Below are positions 16,704-26,337 of a stretch of DNA of 64,000 bases, one piece after another. This stretch comes from Mycobacterium sp. AZCC_0083 (GTDB taxonomy: Bacteria > Actinomycetota > Actinomycetes > Mycobacteriales > Mycobacteriaceae), in the NCBI RefSeq assembly GCF_014202335.1, contig NZ_JACHGP010000006.1:62001-126000 (forward strand), given 5' to 3'. The notes under the pieces are model-generated. The model saw nothing but the letters and a program-made list of their open reading frames with translations. It did not search any database and had not been told where the DNA came from. Position numbers and translations under genes: made by a program. The number at the start of each line of letters is the position of its first letter. Positions within the stretch are counted from its first letter, which is position 1.

Positions 16704-17740
16704 AGTCTCTTGGAAGAGTTAGAGCTGTTTTGGCGGCGGTCGCGGTCTCGGCGCTTGCACTGTCCGGGTGCGCGGTGGACCACTCCGGACAGGACGCTGC
16801 CAAGCCCACCCTGCGCCTCGGCTACCAGACGTTCCCCAGTGGGGATCTGATCGTCAAGAACAACAAGTGGCTCGAGCAGGCGCTGCCCGACTACAACATC
16901 AAGTGGATCAAGTTCGACTCCGGCGCGGACATCAACACCGCGTTCATCGCCAAGGAGTTGGACTTCGGCGCGCTCGGCTCCAGCCCGGTGGCGCGCGGCC
17001 TTTCGGCACCACTGAACATCCCCTACAGCGTCGCCTTCGTGCTCGACGTCGCAGGCGACAACGAGGCGCTCGTCGCCCGCAACGGCAGCGGCATCAACAC
17101 GATCGCCGACCTGAAGGGTAAGCGGATCGCTACGCCGTTCGCGTCAACGGCGCACTACAGCCTGCTGGCCACATTGGCGCAGAACAACTTGTCGCCCAAG
17201 GACGTTCAGTTGATCGACCTGCAGCCGCAGGCGATCCTGGCGGCTTGGGACCGTGGTGACATCGACGCGGCCTACACCTGGCTGCCGACGCTCGACGACC
17301 TGCGCAAGACGGGCAAGGACCTGATCACCAGCCGTCAGCTGGCCAAGGACGGCAAGCCGACTCTGGACCTTGCCGCAGTGTCCAACGAGTTCGCCGCCGC
17401 CCATCCCGACGTCGTCGACAAGTGGCGTCAGCAGGAGGCCCGTGCACTCACCACCATCAAGGACGACCCGGACGCCGCCGCGAAGGCAATCGCGGCCGAG
17501 ATCGGGCTGACCCCCGATGTCGTTGCGGGACAACTCAAGCAGGGTGTGTACCTGACGCCCGCACAGCTGACGTCGCCGGAATGGCTCGGCACTGAAGGCG
17601 CGGTGGGCAACATCGCCAAGAACCTGCAGTCCGCGTCGGAGTTCCTGGCCGAGCAGAACCAGATTCCCGATGCCGCGCCGCTCAAGACGTTCCAGGACGC
17701 GATCTACACCAAGGGACTGCCCGGTGCCCTCTCCCAGTGA
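16700..17740 (+). CDS. Taurine/sulfonate ABC transporter substrate-binding lipoprotein
   Basis: The 346-residue product has an N-terminal signal with the lipobox ALSGC (Cys near residue 24), predicting a lipid-anchored protein outside the membrane. The mature part is a type II periplasmic binding fold of the TauA/SsuA family. It includes LRLGYQTFPSGDLIVKNN, FGALGSSPVARGL and a long ligand-hinge segment LKGKRIATPFASTAHYSLLATL. The TTG start at 16700 overlaps the permease stop by four bases. Taurine rather than long alkanesulfonates is favoured by resemblance to TauA but not proven. Confidence 0.87.
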   Translation: MKSLGRVRAVLAAVAVSALALSGCAVDHSGQDAAKPTLRLGYQTFPSGDLIVKNNKWLEQALPDYNIKWIKFDSGADINTAFIAKELDFGALGSSPVARGLSAPLNIPYSVAFVLDVAGDNEALVARNGSGINTIADLKGKRIATPFASTAHYSLLATLAQNNLSPKDVQLIDLQPQAILAAWDRGDIDAAYTWLPTLDDLRKTGKDLITSRQLAKDGKPTLDLAAVSNEFAAAHPDVVDKWRQQEARALTTIKDDPDAAAKAIAAEIGLTPDVVAGQLKQGVYLTPAQLTSPEWLGTEGAVGNIAKNLQSASEFLAEQNQIPDAAPLKTFQDAIYTKGLPGALSQ

Positions 17741-18527
17741 CGCCGTGACCGAACCCGACACGCGCGGCGGCCTGCGGATCAAGAGCGTTTCGCACCGCTA
17801 CGGCTCGGGGAAGGACCAAGTGACGGCGCTCGGGCCGGTCGACATCACGGTCGAACCAGGCTCGTTCCTGGTGCTCGTCGGCGCATCGGGTTGCGGCAAG
17901 AGCACGCTGCTTCGATTGATCGCCGGCTTCGAAACCCCAAGCGAGGGAACGGTTGCGGTGGAGGGGACGCCTCCGACGCCCGGCGTGACGGCAGGTGTGG
18001 TTTTCCAGCAGCCGCGACTGTTCCCGTGGCGCACAGTCGGCGGCAACGTGGAGTTGGCGCTCAAGTACGCGAAGGTGCCACGGGAGCGCCGTGCCGAGCG
18101 GCGTGATCAGCTGCTTCAGCGAGTAGGTCTCGACGGCACCGCCGACCGCAAGATCTGGGAGATCAGCGGTGGGCAGCAGCAGCGCGTGGCGATCGCCCGC
18201 GCGCTGGCCGCCGAGACCCCGCTGTTTCTTCTCGATGAGCCATTCGCCGCGCTGGACGCGCTCACCCGTGAGCGCCTGCAGGAGGACGTCCGTCAGGTCA
18301 GCGCGGAGTCCGGTCGCACGACGGTGTTCGTCACGCACAGTGCCGACGAGGCAGCGTTCCTCGGATCGCGCATCGTGGTGCTGACCCGGCGGCCAGGCCA
18401 GGTGGCACTCGACCTGCCCGTGGACTTGCCGCGCACCGGGGTCGACGCCGAGGAGCTTCGTCTCTCACCCGAGTACGCGCGGCTGCGTGCGGATGTCGGT
18501 CGTGCGGTCAAGGCGGCGGCGGCCTGA
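17724..18527 (+). CDS. ABC transporter ATP-binding protein, sulfonate type
   Basis: The 267-residue ATPase has a Walker A GASGCGKST, Q-loop VVFQQPRLFPW, signature ISGGQQQRVAIARAL and Walker B PLFLLDEPFAALD followed by the H-loop FVTHSADEA. It energises import through the permease encoded at 15837. The GTG at 17724 is preferred because AAGGGA lies 7 bases upstream; it overlaps the end of the binding-protein gene by 17 bases. The GTG at 17745 is the alternative. It is the last gene of the three-gene sulfonate operon. Confidence 0.87.
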   Translation: MPSPSDAVTEPDTRGGLRIKSVSHRYGSGKDQVTALGPVDITVEPGSFLVLVGASGCGKSTLLRLIAGFETPSEGTVAVEGTPPTPGVTAGVVFQQPRLFPWRTVGGNVELALKYAKVPRERRAERRDQLLQRVGLDGTADRKIWEISGGQQQRVAIARALAAETPLFLLDEPFAALDALTRERLQEDVRQVSAESGRTTVFVTHSADEAAFLGSRIVVLTRRPGQVALDLPVDLPRTGVDAEELRLSPEYARLRADVGRAVKAAAA

Positions 18528-18607
18528 CGCACGCGGGCACGCGGATCGCCTGCTGGTCTCACACCGTTTAGAGGTCCTCTCAGCTGGCCGATATTACATT
18601 GCAGCAG

Positions 18608-18613
18608 TACGCT
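18608..18613 (+). promoter_or_regulatory. -10 element for leaderless transcription of the GH6 gene
   Basis: TACGCT fits the TANNNT pattern and ends exactly 6 bases before the ATG at 18620. This is the spacing seen when transcription starts at the start codon. No Shine-Dalgarno precedes that ATG. Confidence 0.4.
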
Positions 18614-18619
18614 TTTCAC

Positions 18620-19693
18620 ATGGCTCGCCACGCGGCTCCAATGGCGCGGCGCGGTGGCATCTTGGCCGCGCCGGCCGCGGGGCTCGGCGTCTTCGGATTG
18701 ACGGCGGCACTGCTCCTCACCTTCGGGTTGTTGACCGGGCGGGACGACGTACCGCGCCCATCTTCGGGTCACGTCGAATCGCAACCGATCGAGACGCGCC
18801 TGCTCGACGCTCCGAACCCGTTGTCCGGCGGCAGCTTCTACGTGGATTGGTCGATGTCGGCGGCGGTCGCCGCCGATCAGTCGAATCCACCGAGCGCGGA
18901 GCTGAGGCAGCTTGCGGACACACCACAAGTCCGTTGGATCGGCGACGAGTCGGGCATCGAGTTCGTAGCCGCCGAGGTGAGGGCGTACATCGAGGCTGCT
19001 TCATCCGTCGGCGAAATTCCGCTGCTTGCGACCTACGCACTCCCGCATCGTGACTGCGGCAACTTCTCCACGGGCGGATTCGCCACGCCGGACGACTACC
19101 GAAAGTGGATAGCCGAGGTCGCGGCGGGGATCGGGATGGCAAGGATCGGAATCGTTCTCGAGCCTGATGGCTTGGTCGCGGCCGACTGCCTACCGGATGC
19201 TGAGCGGGGAGATCGGTTCGCCATCTTGCGCGACGCGGTGATCGCGTTGACCGCGAACCCGAACGCCGCGGTCTACATCGACGGAGGGCATTCACGCTGG
19301 CTCCCGCCCGACGAGCTGGCTCGACGGCTCGCCGACGTCGGGGTAGAGAGGGCTCGTGGATTCGCCCTGAACGCCGCCAACTTCTTCTCGACCGACGAGG
19401 AGATCGCCTACGGCGAAGCGGTGTCGAAGCTGACCAACGGCGCGCACTACGTCATCGACACCTCGCGAAACGGCGCAGGACCCGCGCCGGATGGGCCGTT
19501 GAACTGGTGCAACCCGCCGGGTCGGGCGGTGGGGTCCGCGCCCACGACCAACACAGCGGGAGCCCATGCGGACGCCTATCTGTGGATCAAGCATCCGGGA
19601 GAGTCTGACGGTGAATGTGGCCGGAACGACCCGAGATCCGGTCATTTCATGCCGCAGTATGCGGTCGACCTCGTCCGGAGCAGCCGTGGTTAG
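18620..19693 (+). CDS. Glycoside hydrolase family 6 (cellulase-like), membrane-anchored or secreted
   Basis: The 357-residue protein has one N-terminal hydrophobic segment near residues 17-45, then a GH6 barrel. FYVDWSMSAAVAAD, IPLLATYALPHRDCG and the catalytic-acid strand IGIVLEPDGL are visible. AVYIDGGHSRWLPPDELARRL and the C-terminal YLWIKHPGESDGECGR, with the second acidic residue of the GH6 active site, complete the fold. GH6 enzymes cleave beta-1,4-glucans with inversion. It lies next to a glycan-synthesis operon and ends convergently with it (stop codons overlap by three bases). A role in trimming or releasing a beta-glucan made by that operon is an inference. The start ATG 18620 is supported by a -10 element at the leaderless position. 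Confidence 0.85.
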   Translation: MARHAAPMARRGGILAAPAAGLGVFGLTAALLLTFGLLTGRDDVPRPSSGHVESQPIETRLLDAPNPLSGGSFYVDWSMSAAVAADQSNPPSAELRQLADTPQVRWIGDESGIEFVAAEVRAYIEAASSVGEIPLLATYALPHRDCGNFSTGGFATPDDYRKWIAEVAAGIGMARIGIVLEPDGLVAADCLPDAERGDRFAILRDAVIALTANPNAAVYIDGGHSRWLPPDELARRLADVGVERARGFALNAANFFSTDEEIAYGEAVSKLTNGAHYVIDTSRNGAGPAPDGPLNWCNPPGRAVGSAPTTNTAGAHADAYLWIKHPGESDGECGRNDPRSGHFMPQYAVDLVRSSRG

Positions 19694-20943
19694 ACGCGCC
19701 ACGAAGACACCGTCGTTGCCTGTGCCCGGTGATAGCCGTCGAGAATCCTGGGGACGATGGTCGACGCCGTGTAGCGCTGGGCCTGGACCCGGCCCGCAGT
19801 CCCATAGGCGCGCTGAAGCGCTGGATCCCCAACCACCCTGTCGAGGGCTTCGGCCAGCGCACCGGCGTCGCCGGGTTCAACCACCAAGCCGGTGCCTTCA
19901 TGGCAGACGACCTCCGGCAGTGCGCCTACGCGCGTCACGACCACCGGTGTCCCGGCCGCCATCGCCTCGATCGCCACCAAGCCCAGCGGCTCCTGCCAGC
20001 GCGAGGGTGCCACCGCGACCGCGGCTGCCGCGAAACAGGCCATGATCTCTTGGTGTGGTAAGCCCGTGCGCACCAGCACGGGTCGCGCGGCGGTCCCCGT
20101 CCACTCGCGGGTATCCGAACGAACCGAGCCGATGACGACGAGTGGAGCCGCGACCCGCATCCGTCGGTGCGCCTCCGCCAACAGCCCGAGCCCCTTGTGC
20201 TCGCCGAGTGCGCCGACGAACAGGACGAACGGCTCCGACGGCAGAAAGGCGGGCCGGACGCCGCGTTCCGCGTCGGTGAATACCGTATCGGCTACGAAAG
20301 ACGGTATCTGGCAGATCCTCTCGGGTGACACTTCGCCCAGACTGGCCGACCGCACGACCGAGCTGATCGGCATGAACATCGACACGCGGCCTAGGCGACT
20401 CCGGCTGTGGTGGAGTCCGAGGGCCAGTGCCGGACCCTTCAACCGCCCGTAGTAGTCGGTTGCGCAGCTCAGGCATCGCGAGAGCTGGGCTCCCTGGCAC
20501 ACGGTGTCGAGACGGTCACCCTGGATCAGCGTCTTCTTCGCACAGACCAGGCCGTAGTCGTGCAGTGTCGCGACGAGCGCCGTCGATGGGGGCAGCCGCA
20601 GGGAGAGGCAGGAGTTCAGAATCCAGCCGTGCGCGTGGATGACGTCCGGACGGACTTCTGTGACGAGTTCGTTCAGCCGCCGGACCAGTTGGGGATCGGG
20701 ACACGTCGGATGGAAGAAGTGGCTCGGGTCGGCGGCGAACCTTCGCAGATGGCGTGTGTAGCCGTCGAGCCGCCGGACATCCACCCCGTCCACCACTTCC
20801 CGTCCGGGAGCGTCCGGACGGCTCAATGTCGCCACAGTCGTCGGATGACCCTGCGCCACCAGCTCTTTGGACAATAACTGAACGACCCGCTCCAACCCGC
20901 CGGTGGCCGGCGGATATCCGTCGCTTACCTGCAAAACCCTCAA
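19690..20943 (-). CDS. Glycosyltransferase family 4
   Basis: The 417-residue GT-B enzyme begins VLQVSDGYPPATGGLERVVQLL and has PDVIHAHGWILNS. The C-terminal nucleotide-sugar half has FVLFVGALGEHKGLGLLAEA and APSRWQEPLGLVAIEAMAAGTPVVVTRVGALPEVV, the GT4 EX7E-type motif. It would transfer a sugar from a nucleotide donor to a lipid-linked glycan on the cytoplasmic face. A Cys-rich stretch (DTVCQGAQLSRCLSCATDYYG) near residue 150 is shared by a subset of GT4 enzymes. It is the last gene of the six-gene operon; its start overlaps the flippase stop by four bases. Confidence 0.87.
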   Translation of the reverse strand: MRVLQVSDGYPPATGGLERVVQLLSKELVAQGHPTTVATLSRPDAPGREVVDGVDVRRLDGYTRHLRRFAADPSHFFHPTCPDPQLVRRLNELVTEVRPDVIHAHGWILNSCLSLRLPPSTALVATLHDYGLVCAKKTLIQGDRLDTVCQGAQLSRCLSCATDYYGRLKGPALALGLHHSRSRLGRVSMFMPISSVVRSASLGEVSPERICQIPSFVADTVFTDAERGVRPAFLPSEPFVLFVGALGEHKGLGLLAEAHRRMRVAAPLVVIGSVRSDTREWTGTAARPVLVRTGLPHQEIMACFAAAAVAVAPSRWQEPLGLVAIEAMAAGTPVVVTRVGALPEVVCHEGTGLVVEPGDAGALAEALDRVVGDPALQRAYGTAGRVQAQRYTASTIVPRILDGYHRAQATTVSSWRV

Positions 20944-22316
20944 TGGTCTGCATTCTGCGCAGCGACCGGCAGGACGTCGCCGGCGACGTCGCCGGACAGG
21001 CCGGGATCAATGATGCCGTCGTATCCGACGATCCGACGCCAGGAGACCAGCACCCAGAGAGCTCCCACGCTTTGAGCTGCCAGCCAGCAGACCCCGGCAC
21101 CCACGATGCCGGTGGTCGGCAGCAGGAGCCAGGCCGCGCCCACGCAGGCCACCAGCATGCCGCCGTTCAACAACAACGCCATCCGCATCCGGTCCGTCAC
21201 TCGCAGCACCGCGACCGCGATGTTGGTAATGGCGTCGGGCACCGCCGACAACGTGAGGAGCAACAACAGCAGCTGTCCGTGCCCGACGTAGTCTGCGCCG
21301 AACAGTCCGAGGATCAGCTTGCCGCCCAACAGGTACGCCAGCATCGGGATTGCCAGCAGCACCGAGACGACGACGACGCACTTGCGGACCAATGGGCGAA
21401 TCGAGACACGGTCCGCCGCACCTTCGACGAAGAGCGCCGCCGACACCGCCGGACTGATGATGAAGAACACCGAACCGAGCATCCACGTGATGTAGAAGTA
21501 GGCATTGTCCGTCGCCGACAGCCGCGAGTAGACCACCACCGGCAGCAGATAACCGGCCAACATCGCGAAGACGGTGATCAGGTGCTGACCGACCAGGGAC
21601 GATGCCATCTCACGAAGGTGTGCAACCAGATTGACGAAGTTGGGGATCAGTGAGCGGCCGTCCCTCACGCCGAACGTCGCGAGGGCCCACACCAGCGAAA
21701 GGGCCGCAGCCGCCGTCCACGCCAGGAGGATCGAATCGGCGCCACCGAGGAACGAGACCGGAATGAAGAGCAGCGGGATCCGCAGGCCGCACAGCACCAT
21801 GTTGCGGCCAAGGAACAAGCCCCCGCGATGCTCCGACACCGCGATGTAGTCGATCACCAGGCCCACGGCGAAGAACACACACGCCAGGCAGAAGAGCACG
21901 GCACCAACGGGTGTGGCGAGTTGGGGCAACGTCGACGTGGCGACTCCGACGACGCCGACGACGACGCCGCCGCCGACCGCCGCGGTGGCGATGGAGACGA
22001 CCATCGCGGTGGTGACCCGCTGGCGCCATTCGATTGCACCTTCGCACCGGGGTAGCCACTCGACGAGTGCCGCGGCAGCCCCCACGCTGGCGATCAGCAC
22101 CGTGGCCTGGATGGCACTGGTGGTGGCCGCGGCGGTGCCGTTCACGTCCCGGTCGAAGTGGCGGGCGGCGATCATCCAGAACGCATAGCCGAGTAGTGAG
22201 GTCAAGACGGTGCTGGCCATGATGGCAAGGCTGTTGCGCATCATGGGGTCAGCTGTCGCCTGCCGCACTCTTTCCGCGACCCGGCTGAGCGCGCCGTCGG
22301 ATTCTCGTCGATTCAT
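20940..22316 (-). CDS. Polysaccharide/oligosaccharide flippase (Wzx/MviN-like)
   Basis: The 458-residue protein has about 12-14 hydrophobic segments over its whole length and the look of the MATE/Wzx superfamily of lipid-linked oligosaccharide exporters (LGYAFWMIAARHFDRDVNGTAAATTSAIQATVLIASVG near the start). It would move the glycan-lipid made by the neighbouring glycosyltransferases to the outer face of the membrane. It is coupled to genes on both sides by four-base start/stop overlaps. No catalytic residues are expected. The glycan substrate is unknown. Confidence 0.8.
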   Translation of the reverse strand: MNRRESDGALSRVAERVRQATADPMMRNSLAIMASTVLTSLLGYAFWMIAARHFDRDVNGTAAATTSAIQATVLIASVGAAAALVEWLPRCEGAIEWRQRVTTAMVVSIATAAVGGGVVVGVVGVATSTLPQLATPVGAVLFCLACVFFAVGLVIDYIAVSEHRGGLFLGRNMVLCGLRIPLLFIPVSFLGGADSILLAWTAAAALSLVWALATFGVRDGRSLIPNFVNLVAHLREMASSLVGQHLITVFAMLAGYLLPVVVYSRLSATDNAYFYITWMLGSVFFIISPAVSAALFVEGAADRVSIRPLVRKCVVVVSVLLAIPMLAYLLGGKLILGLFGADYVGHGQLLLLLLTLSAVPDAITNIAVAVLRVTDRMRMALLLNGGMLVACVGAAWLLLPTTGIVGAGVCWLAAQSVGALWVLVSWRRIVGYDGIIDPGLSGDVAGDVLPVAAQNADH

Positions 22317-23185
22317 TTGTCCACCTCCAGGAACGTGCTGACATATCCGGGCTCGGGCAACGGCGTCCCGTCGCCTGCCGCAGGTAGGACGGCCAGCTCC
22401 ACCGTGTGCCTGCCGGGCTCAATCGGAGCGGTGAAAGTCACTGCGCCCGTCAGTGTTTGGTCGGCATCACCATCGATGTCCACCGCAATGTCGCCGACGG
22501 CATCGCCGTCGACGGTCAATCGCACGCTCGTCAACGCGGACGACGGGATGCACCCGACGCCGCGTAGCACCCAATTGAGCCGGACGGTTTGCCCCTGCGT
22601 GATGGCCGGAATCTCCCCGGTGAACGGCTTGCTGTCGACGAATCCCAACGTGGTATAGCGCTCGACGGGCTTGCCGAGCATCATCGCTGCGCCGCATGCG
22701 GCTGCGACGATGACGAGCGCCGCGCCGGCCACGGCCACGGCCGACCGAAGCGTCTTCGTCGTACGCGCGGCGACTGCTTGCGGCGTGCTCGACTGTCGGG
22801 CGGGACGCCGCGCAACGCCGGCAAGGACCAAGAGGGCCAGCCCGGTGATTCCCGCGCCCAGCGCCAAAGTCGGCGGTCTCAGGGCGATTCCGAACGCGTC
22901 GAGCAGGAGCGCGACGGCCAGCCACAGCAGGATGCCCAGCAATACCGACAGCGGCAGTCGCACGGCACGGTCAGCTGAAGCGCCCGCAGCGGGGCCGGTC
23001 AACAGCCGAACCAGCGCGGCGCCGGGTATCAGCAGGAGCACGATCATCGCGGGAATTCGCAGCGCGGCTGGCGATTCGAGCGCGACGACGACGACGGCCA
23101 CGCTCTGGGCCAATAGCGCGGCGATCGAGGACGGGGCGAACGACCCACGAATCGTGTGGACAACGGCAAGGGTGGGGCGTGTCAC
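22313..23185 (-). CDS. Membrane protein with C-terminal extracytoplasmic domain (DUF1616-like)
   Basis: The 290-residue product has about five hydrophobic segments over residues 15-175, then a soluble domain rich in beta-strands from about residue 180. That domain starts ERYTTLGFVDSKPFTGEIPAI and includes VRLTVDGDAVGDIAVDIDGD. The arrangement resembles the DUF1616 group found in polysaccharide loci, where a membrane part carries an immunoglobulin-like domain. The function is unknown; its position inside the glycosyltransferase operon suggests a role in assembly or export of the glycan. Confidence 0.6.
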   Translation of the reverse strand: MTRPTLAVVHTIRGSFAPSSIAALLAQSVAVVVVALESPAALRIPAMIVLLLIPGAALVRLLTGPAAGASADRAVRLPLSVLLGILLWLAVALLLDAFGIALRPPTLALGAGITGLALLVLAGVARRPARQSSTPQAVAARTTKTLRSAVAVAGAALVIVAAACGAAMMLGKPVERYTTLGFVDSKPFTGEIPAITQGQTVRLNWVLRGVGCIPSSALTSVRLTVDGDAVGDIAVDIDGDADQTLTGAVTFTAPIEPGRHTVELAVLPAAGDGTPLPEPGYVSTFLEVDK

Positions 23186-23191
23186 GGCGGC

Positions 23192-25120
23192 CTACCGCGT
23201 CCGCGCGGCGATCGCGGCCAGGTCCAACCGGTACACCCGCAGGTGCTCGGTGGATATCACCCGCCACGCCCATGGCACGTGGTCGAGTCGGGTCAGGTAG
23301 GCCATCGGGGTTGCCCGCCCAAGTAGTGGATCGCGCTGCCCGAAGTTGTGACCGTTGAACGGTGCCTGTTCGCCCATCCTGACGTCGACGACCAGGTAGT
23401 CATAGCGTGACGACGTCAGCATTTGCGCCAGCTCCGGCGAAGGATCGTCGTTGCGCTGGGTCAGGTCCCAGGCAGGAAATCCGTCCGATGGAGCGGCGAC
23501 CACCAGACCGCCGTAGGCGGCTAGTTGCAGCGCCGTGTAGGCATCCGCGACGACGCGTGCCCGACCGACCGTGGCACCGAGTTGCTCGGCGACGGAACGG
23601 GCTTCAGCGCTTGCGGAGTTCGTGTCAGTTCCCCAACGGAACGGTCCCGGGAATCGGTAGGGATCGTTGAGCCCACCGCCGACGTTGCCGATGAGGAGGG
23701 TGACGAGCAGCGCCAATGCCAACGGGACCGACAGACTGCGGCCTGCCACGCGGGGCCGACCTGCCGGCCAGTGCACCACCACGAACGCGACCACCAAGGC
23801 CACGCCAAGGTAGGTGAATCCCCATGATCGGCGCGCACCCTCGGCGCCCGACGGCGCAAGAATGAACGGTAGGGAGAGGAAGTAGGCGCACCCGAACGCC
23901 ACGAGCCCCCAGGTCTGGGAGTCGAGCGAGAGGCGCCGGCGCCGCATCAGAGCCGCGGCGGCGACGAAGCATACGAGTATCGCCACGGGCGCTGCGGCGG
24001 TCAGAACGCGCTCCCAGTCGGGTGCGACGTTCGCGGCGAGCAGCTCGCGTCCGCCCTGGCCGCTCTTCTCCGACATCGTCTTCAGTTGATTCACCGATGT
24101 ACCCAGGTACGGCGACAGGTAATCGAGAGTTGGTCGTGCGCAGAAGAACACCCATGCAATCGCGATGAGCACGGTGGACGTCAGCGTGACCCACCACGGT
24201 CTCATCGAGGGCATGGCGCCGCCGTCTCGGTCCATCAACCTTGCGCGCAGCAGCCACGTCAGCGCGACGACGATCAAGACCGCGATCAGGAAGATGGTGG
24301 TCAGGTGATGAGTGACCACGCATCCCGCCCCCGCCAGGACGGCGGCGGCGGAGAATGCGCGCCGGCCGCGCGCCGAGGGCGCCCGCGTCGCGAGCACGGT
24401 GAGTGCCAGGGCCCACAGGAAGAAGTTCACCGCGACGCTCTCGTACGCGTACTGAGTGTCGAAATATATTGCGGACGGGTTGATTCCATACACCAGCGCA
24501 GCGACCGCACCGGCGCGCGCCGACGCCAGCAGCTGCTCGCCGATCAGATAAACCGCGTACAAGCCGAGGACGTGCGTCACCAGCAGAATGAGAACGCCCG
24601 TCGACCAGAGAGACAGCCCGCTGAACGAGTGCGCGGTGACGGTCAGGGCGGACGTTCCTGGGAAGAATTCGACGATGGGGATGGTGGCGTTCGGTTGAAA
24701 CAGTCGGCCCGACGTCGTCACGTCGAACGCTTCGCGCCAGTGCGCGTACTCGTCGTGGTACAGGGGTCCGGTCGGGTTGCGCAGGAACTTCGGCATCAAC
24801 GTCAGCACGCCGAACAGCAGTAGCGCCGTCAATCGCGTACCGCGTTGGGTACGGCTCCCGATCAGACGACCGGTGAGCGGCATCAGCGCGGTGAGCATGC
24901 CGGCCCAGAAGACGACGTAGTACAGGTCGGCGGGATGTCCCTGCGAGGACAGCCGGAAGGACAACCCGACGAGCAACGTTCCCGCGGCCCCGGCGGCGAC
25001 GATCACCGGCCAGCCGCCGAGCCGAATTGAGACTCGGTGCGACCAACCGTCGGCCGACGATTCCACCGGCGCTTCGCCGGTGGTCCGGACGGCCGGCGGC
25101 CCGGTCACGGTCGCGGTCAT
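23192..25120 (-). CDS. Integral membrane glycosyltransferase-like protein (GT-C fold)
   Basis: The 642-residue protein has about 12 membrane segments and an acidic loop motif YHDEYAHWREAF near residue 120, the position of the catalytic Asp/Glu in GT-C enzymes using polyprenyl-phosphate sugars. A large C-terminal soluble part (from about residue 515) includes VVADAYTALQLAAYGG and YDYLVVDVRMGE. It would add a sugar on the outer face of the membrane. It is placed mid-operon: the GT4 gene's start side overlaps it by four bases and the DUF1616-like gene follows after 6 bases. An alternative is a polymerase- or ligase-like role. Confidence 0.7.
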   Translation of the reverse strand: MTATVTGPPAVRTTGEAPVESSADGWSHRVSIRLGGWPVIVAAGAAGTLLVGLSFRLSSQGHPADLYYVVFWAGMLTALMPLTGRLIGSRTQRGTRLTALLLFGVLTLMPKFLRNPTGPLYHDEYAHWREAFDVTTSGRLFQPNATIPIVEFFPGTSALTVTAHSFSGLSLWSTGVLILLVTHVLGLYAVYLIGEQLLASARAGAVAALVYGINPSAIYFDTQYAYESVAVNFFLWALALTVLATRAPSARGRRAFSAAAVLAGAGCVVTHHLTTIFLIAVLIVVALTWLLRARLMDRDGGAMPSMRPWWVTLTSTVLIAIAWVFFCARPTLDYLSPYLGTSVNQLKTMSEKSGQGGRELLAANVAPDWERVLTAAAPVAILVCFVAAAALMRRRRLSLDSQTWGLVAFGCAYFLSLPFILAPSGAEGARRSWGFTYLGVALVVAFVVVHWPAGRPRVAGRSLSVPLALALLVTLLIGNVGGGLNDPYRFPGPFRWGTDTNSASAEARSVAEQLGATVGRARVVADAYTALQLAAYGGLVVAAPSDGFPAWDLTQRNDDPSPELAQMLTSSRYDYLVVDVRMGEQAPFNGHNFGQRDPLLGRATPMAYLTRLDHVPWAWRVISTEHLRVYRLDLAAIAARTR

Positions 25121-26337
25121 CGGGGCACCGCGATCAGCGCATCGATGGCGTCGACGAGTGGAGTCCAGGTGTGTGGATCCTCGAATCGCTCACCGCGGCG
25201 GTCGCAAATGCTCAGCAGTGCCGCGCGCAACGCCTCGACGTCGCCCGGCGGGACCAGGACGGCCCCGTGGTAGTCGCGCACCGCGTCGACGAGTCCGCCG
25301 ACCGCATACATCACGACGAATATTCCGTTGTTCATGGCGATCTGCAGGGGACCACTGGCCGAACCGCGGCGGTAGGGCAGCACCAGCACGTCGGCGCTCG
25401 CGAAGTACGCTGCGGCCTCGGCGTCGGTGACGTAGCGGTTGTCGAACCGGATGCGATCGCGGTAGCGGCTGGCCGAGATCGCCTCCGCCGGTGCGGTGCA
25501 TCGTTCCCACGTCTCACCGACCACGTCGATCTCGAACCGTTCGGCTTGCTCGGGTGTCATCGCATCGAAGGCGTGAATGAGGTCCTCGACGCCCTTGTAC
25601 GGACGGATGAGGCCGAAGCAGAGCAGCCGCGTTGGCGCGATCCCGTCTGTCGGCTCCTGGGATGGCCTGCGCGAGTCCTGCGTCACGTGGTCATAGGGTC
25701 CGTGCGGCGCTATCACCGTGTGCAGCCGGCTGATCGCGTCGGCGCCGAACATGGACGCGAACAGGTCGGCATCGTGGTCGGTGTGAAAGATCGCTCCGGC
25801 CGACCGCCTCACCAGGCGGTGTAGGTACCGCCGGCAGTATGCGGCGGCGAGCGGCACCTGCGCCTCGCCGGGGTCCTGTACCTCGTGAAACTCGATCACG
25901 ATCGGTATGCCGGCCCGGTTGGCCAACCGGGCCAACGCGAGGTAGGTGTGCAGCGTCGCAACGGTCCACCACTGCAGCACGATCACGTCGGGACGCTCGA
26001 CTTCCAGCGCTCTCCGGATGCGCCCGATCGAGGTGCCCCAGTACCAGTCGACGGTCGCGACTTCGCGCACTCGCGGGTCATAGCGCAACGACGTCAGGTC
26101 GGCGCCCACTCGGCGCCAGCCCGGGTAGAGCCGCGCGGGGATCAGGCGGTCGAGCAACACGACGGACACGTCGTGATCTTCCGCCAGTGCGTTGGCCAAC
26201 CGGCAGCTATAGACCGACAGACCGCTGAGGAATCGAAAACCCGGCCCCACCAGCATGACTCGCTTGCGTTGGTGGCCGGCGGGCTGAACTACGAAATCCG
26301 GTGTCCCTGTGCCGACCAGAGTGTCAGGTGGCTGCAT
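25117..26337 (-). CDS. Glycosyltransferase family 4
   Basis: The GT-B enzyme is about 406 residues from ATG 26337 (MQPPDTLVG); an upstream in-frame start at 26367 would overlap the previous gene more. Motifs are VMLVGPGFRFLSGLSVYSCRLANAL, VIVLQWWTVATLHTYLALAR, LLCFGLIRPYKGVEDLIHAFD and VLVLPYRRGSASGPLQIAMNNGIFVVMYAVGGL. The usual final EX7E motif is altered (GSASGPLQIAMN), which also occurs in some GT4 subfamilies. It is cytosolic and likely acts on the same lipid-linked glycan as its operon partners. Confidence 0.82.
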   Translation of the reverse strand: MQPPDTLVGTGTPDFVVQPAGHQRKRVMLVGPGFRFLSGLSVYSCRLANALAEDHDVSVVLLDRLIPARLYPGWRRVGADLTSLRYDPRVREVATVDWYWGTSIGRIRRALEVERPDVIVLQWWTVATLHTYLALARLANRAGIPIVIEFHEVQDPGEAQVPLAAAYCRRYLHRLVRRSAGAIFHTDHDADLFASMFGADAISRLHTVIAPHGPYDHVTQDSRRPSQEPTDGIAPTRLLCFGLIRPYKGVEDLIHAFDAMTPEQAERFEIDVVGETWERCTAPAEAISASRYRDRIRFDNRYVTDAEAAAYFASADVLVLPYRRGSASGPLQIAMNNGIFVVMYAVGGLVDAVRDYHGAVLVPPGDVEALRAALLSICDRRGERFEDPHTWTPLVDAIDALIAVPR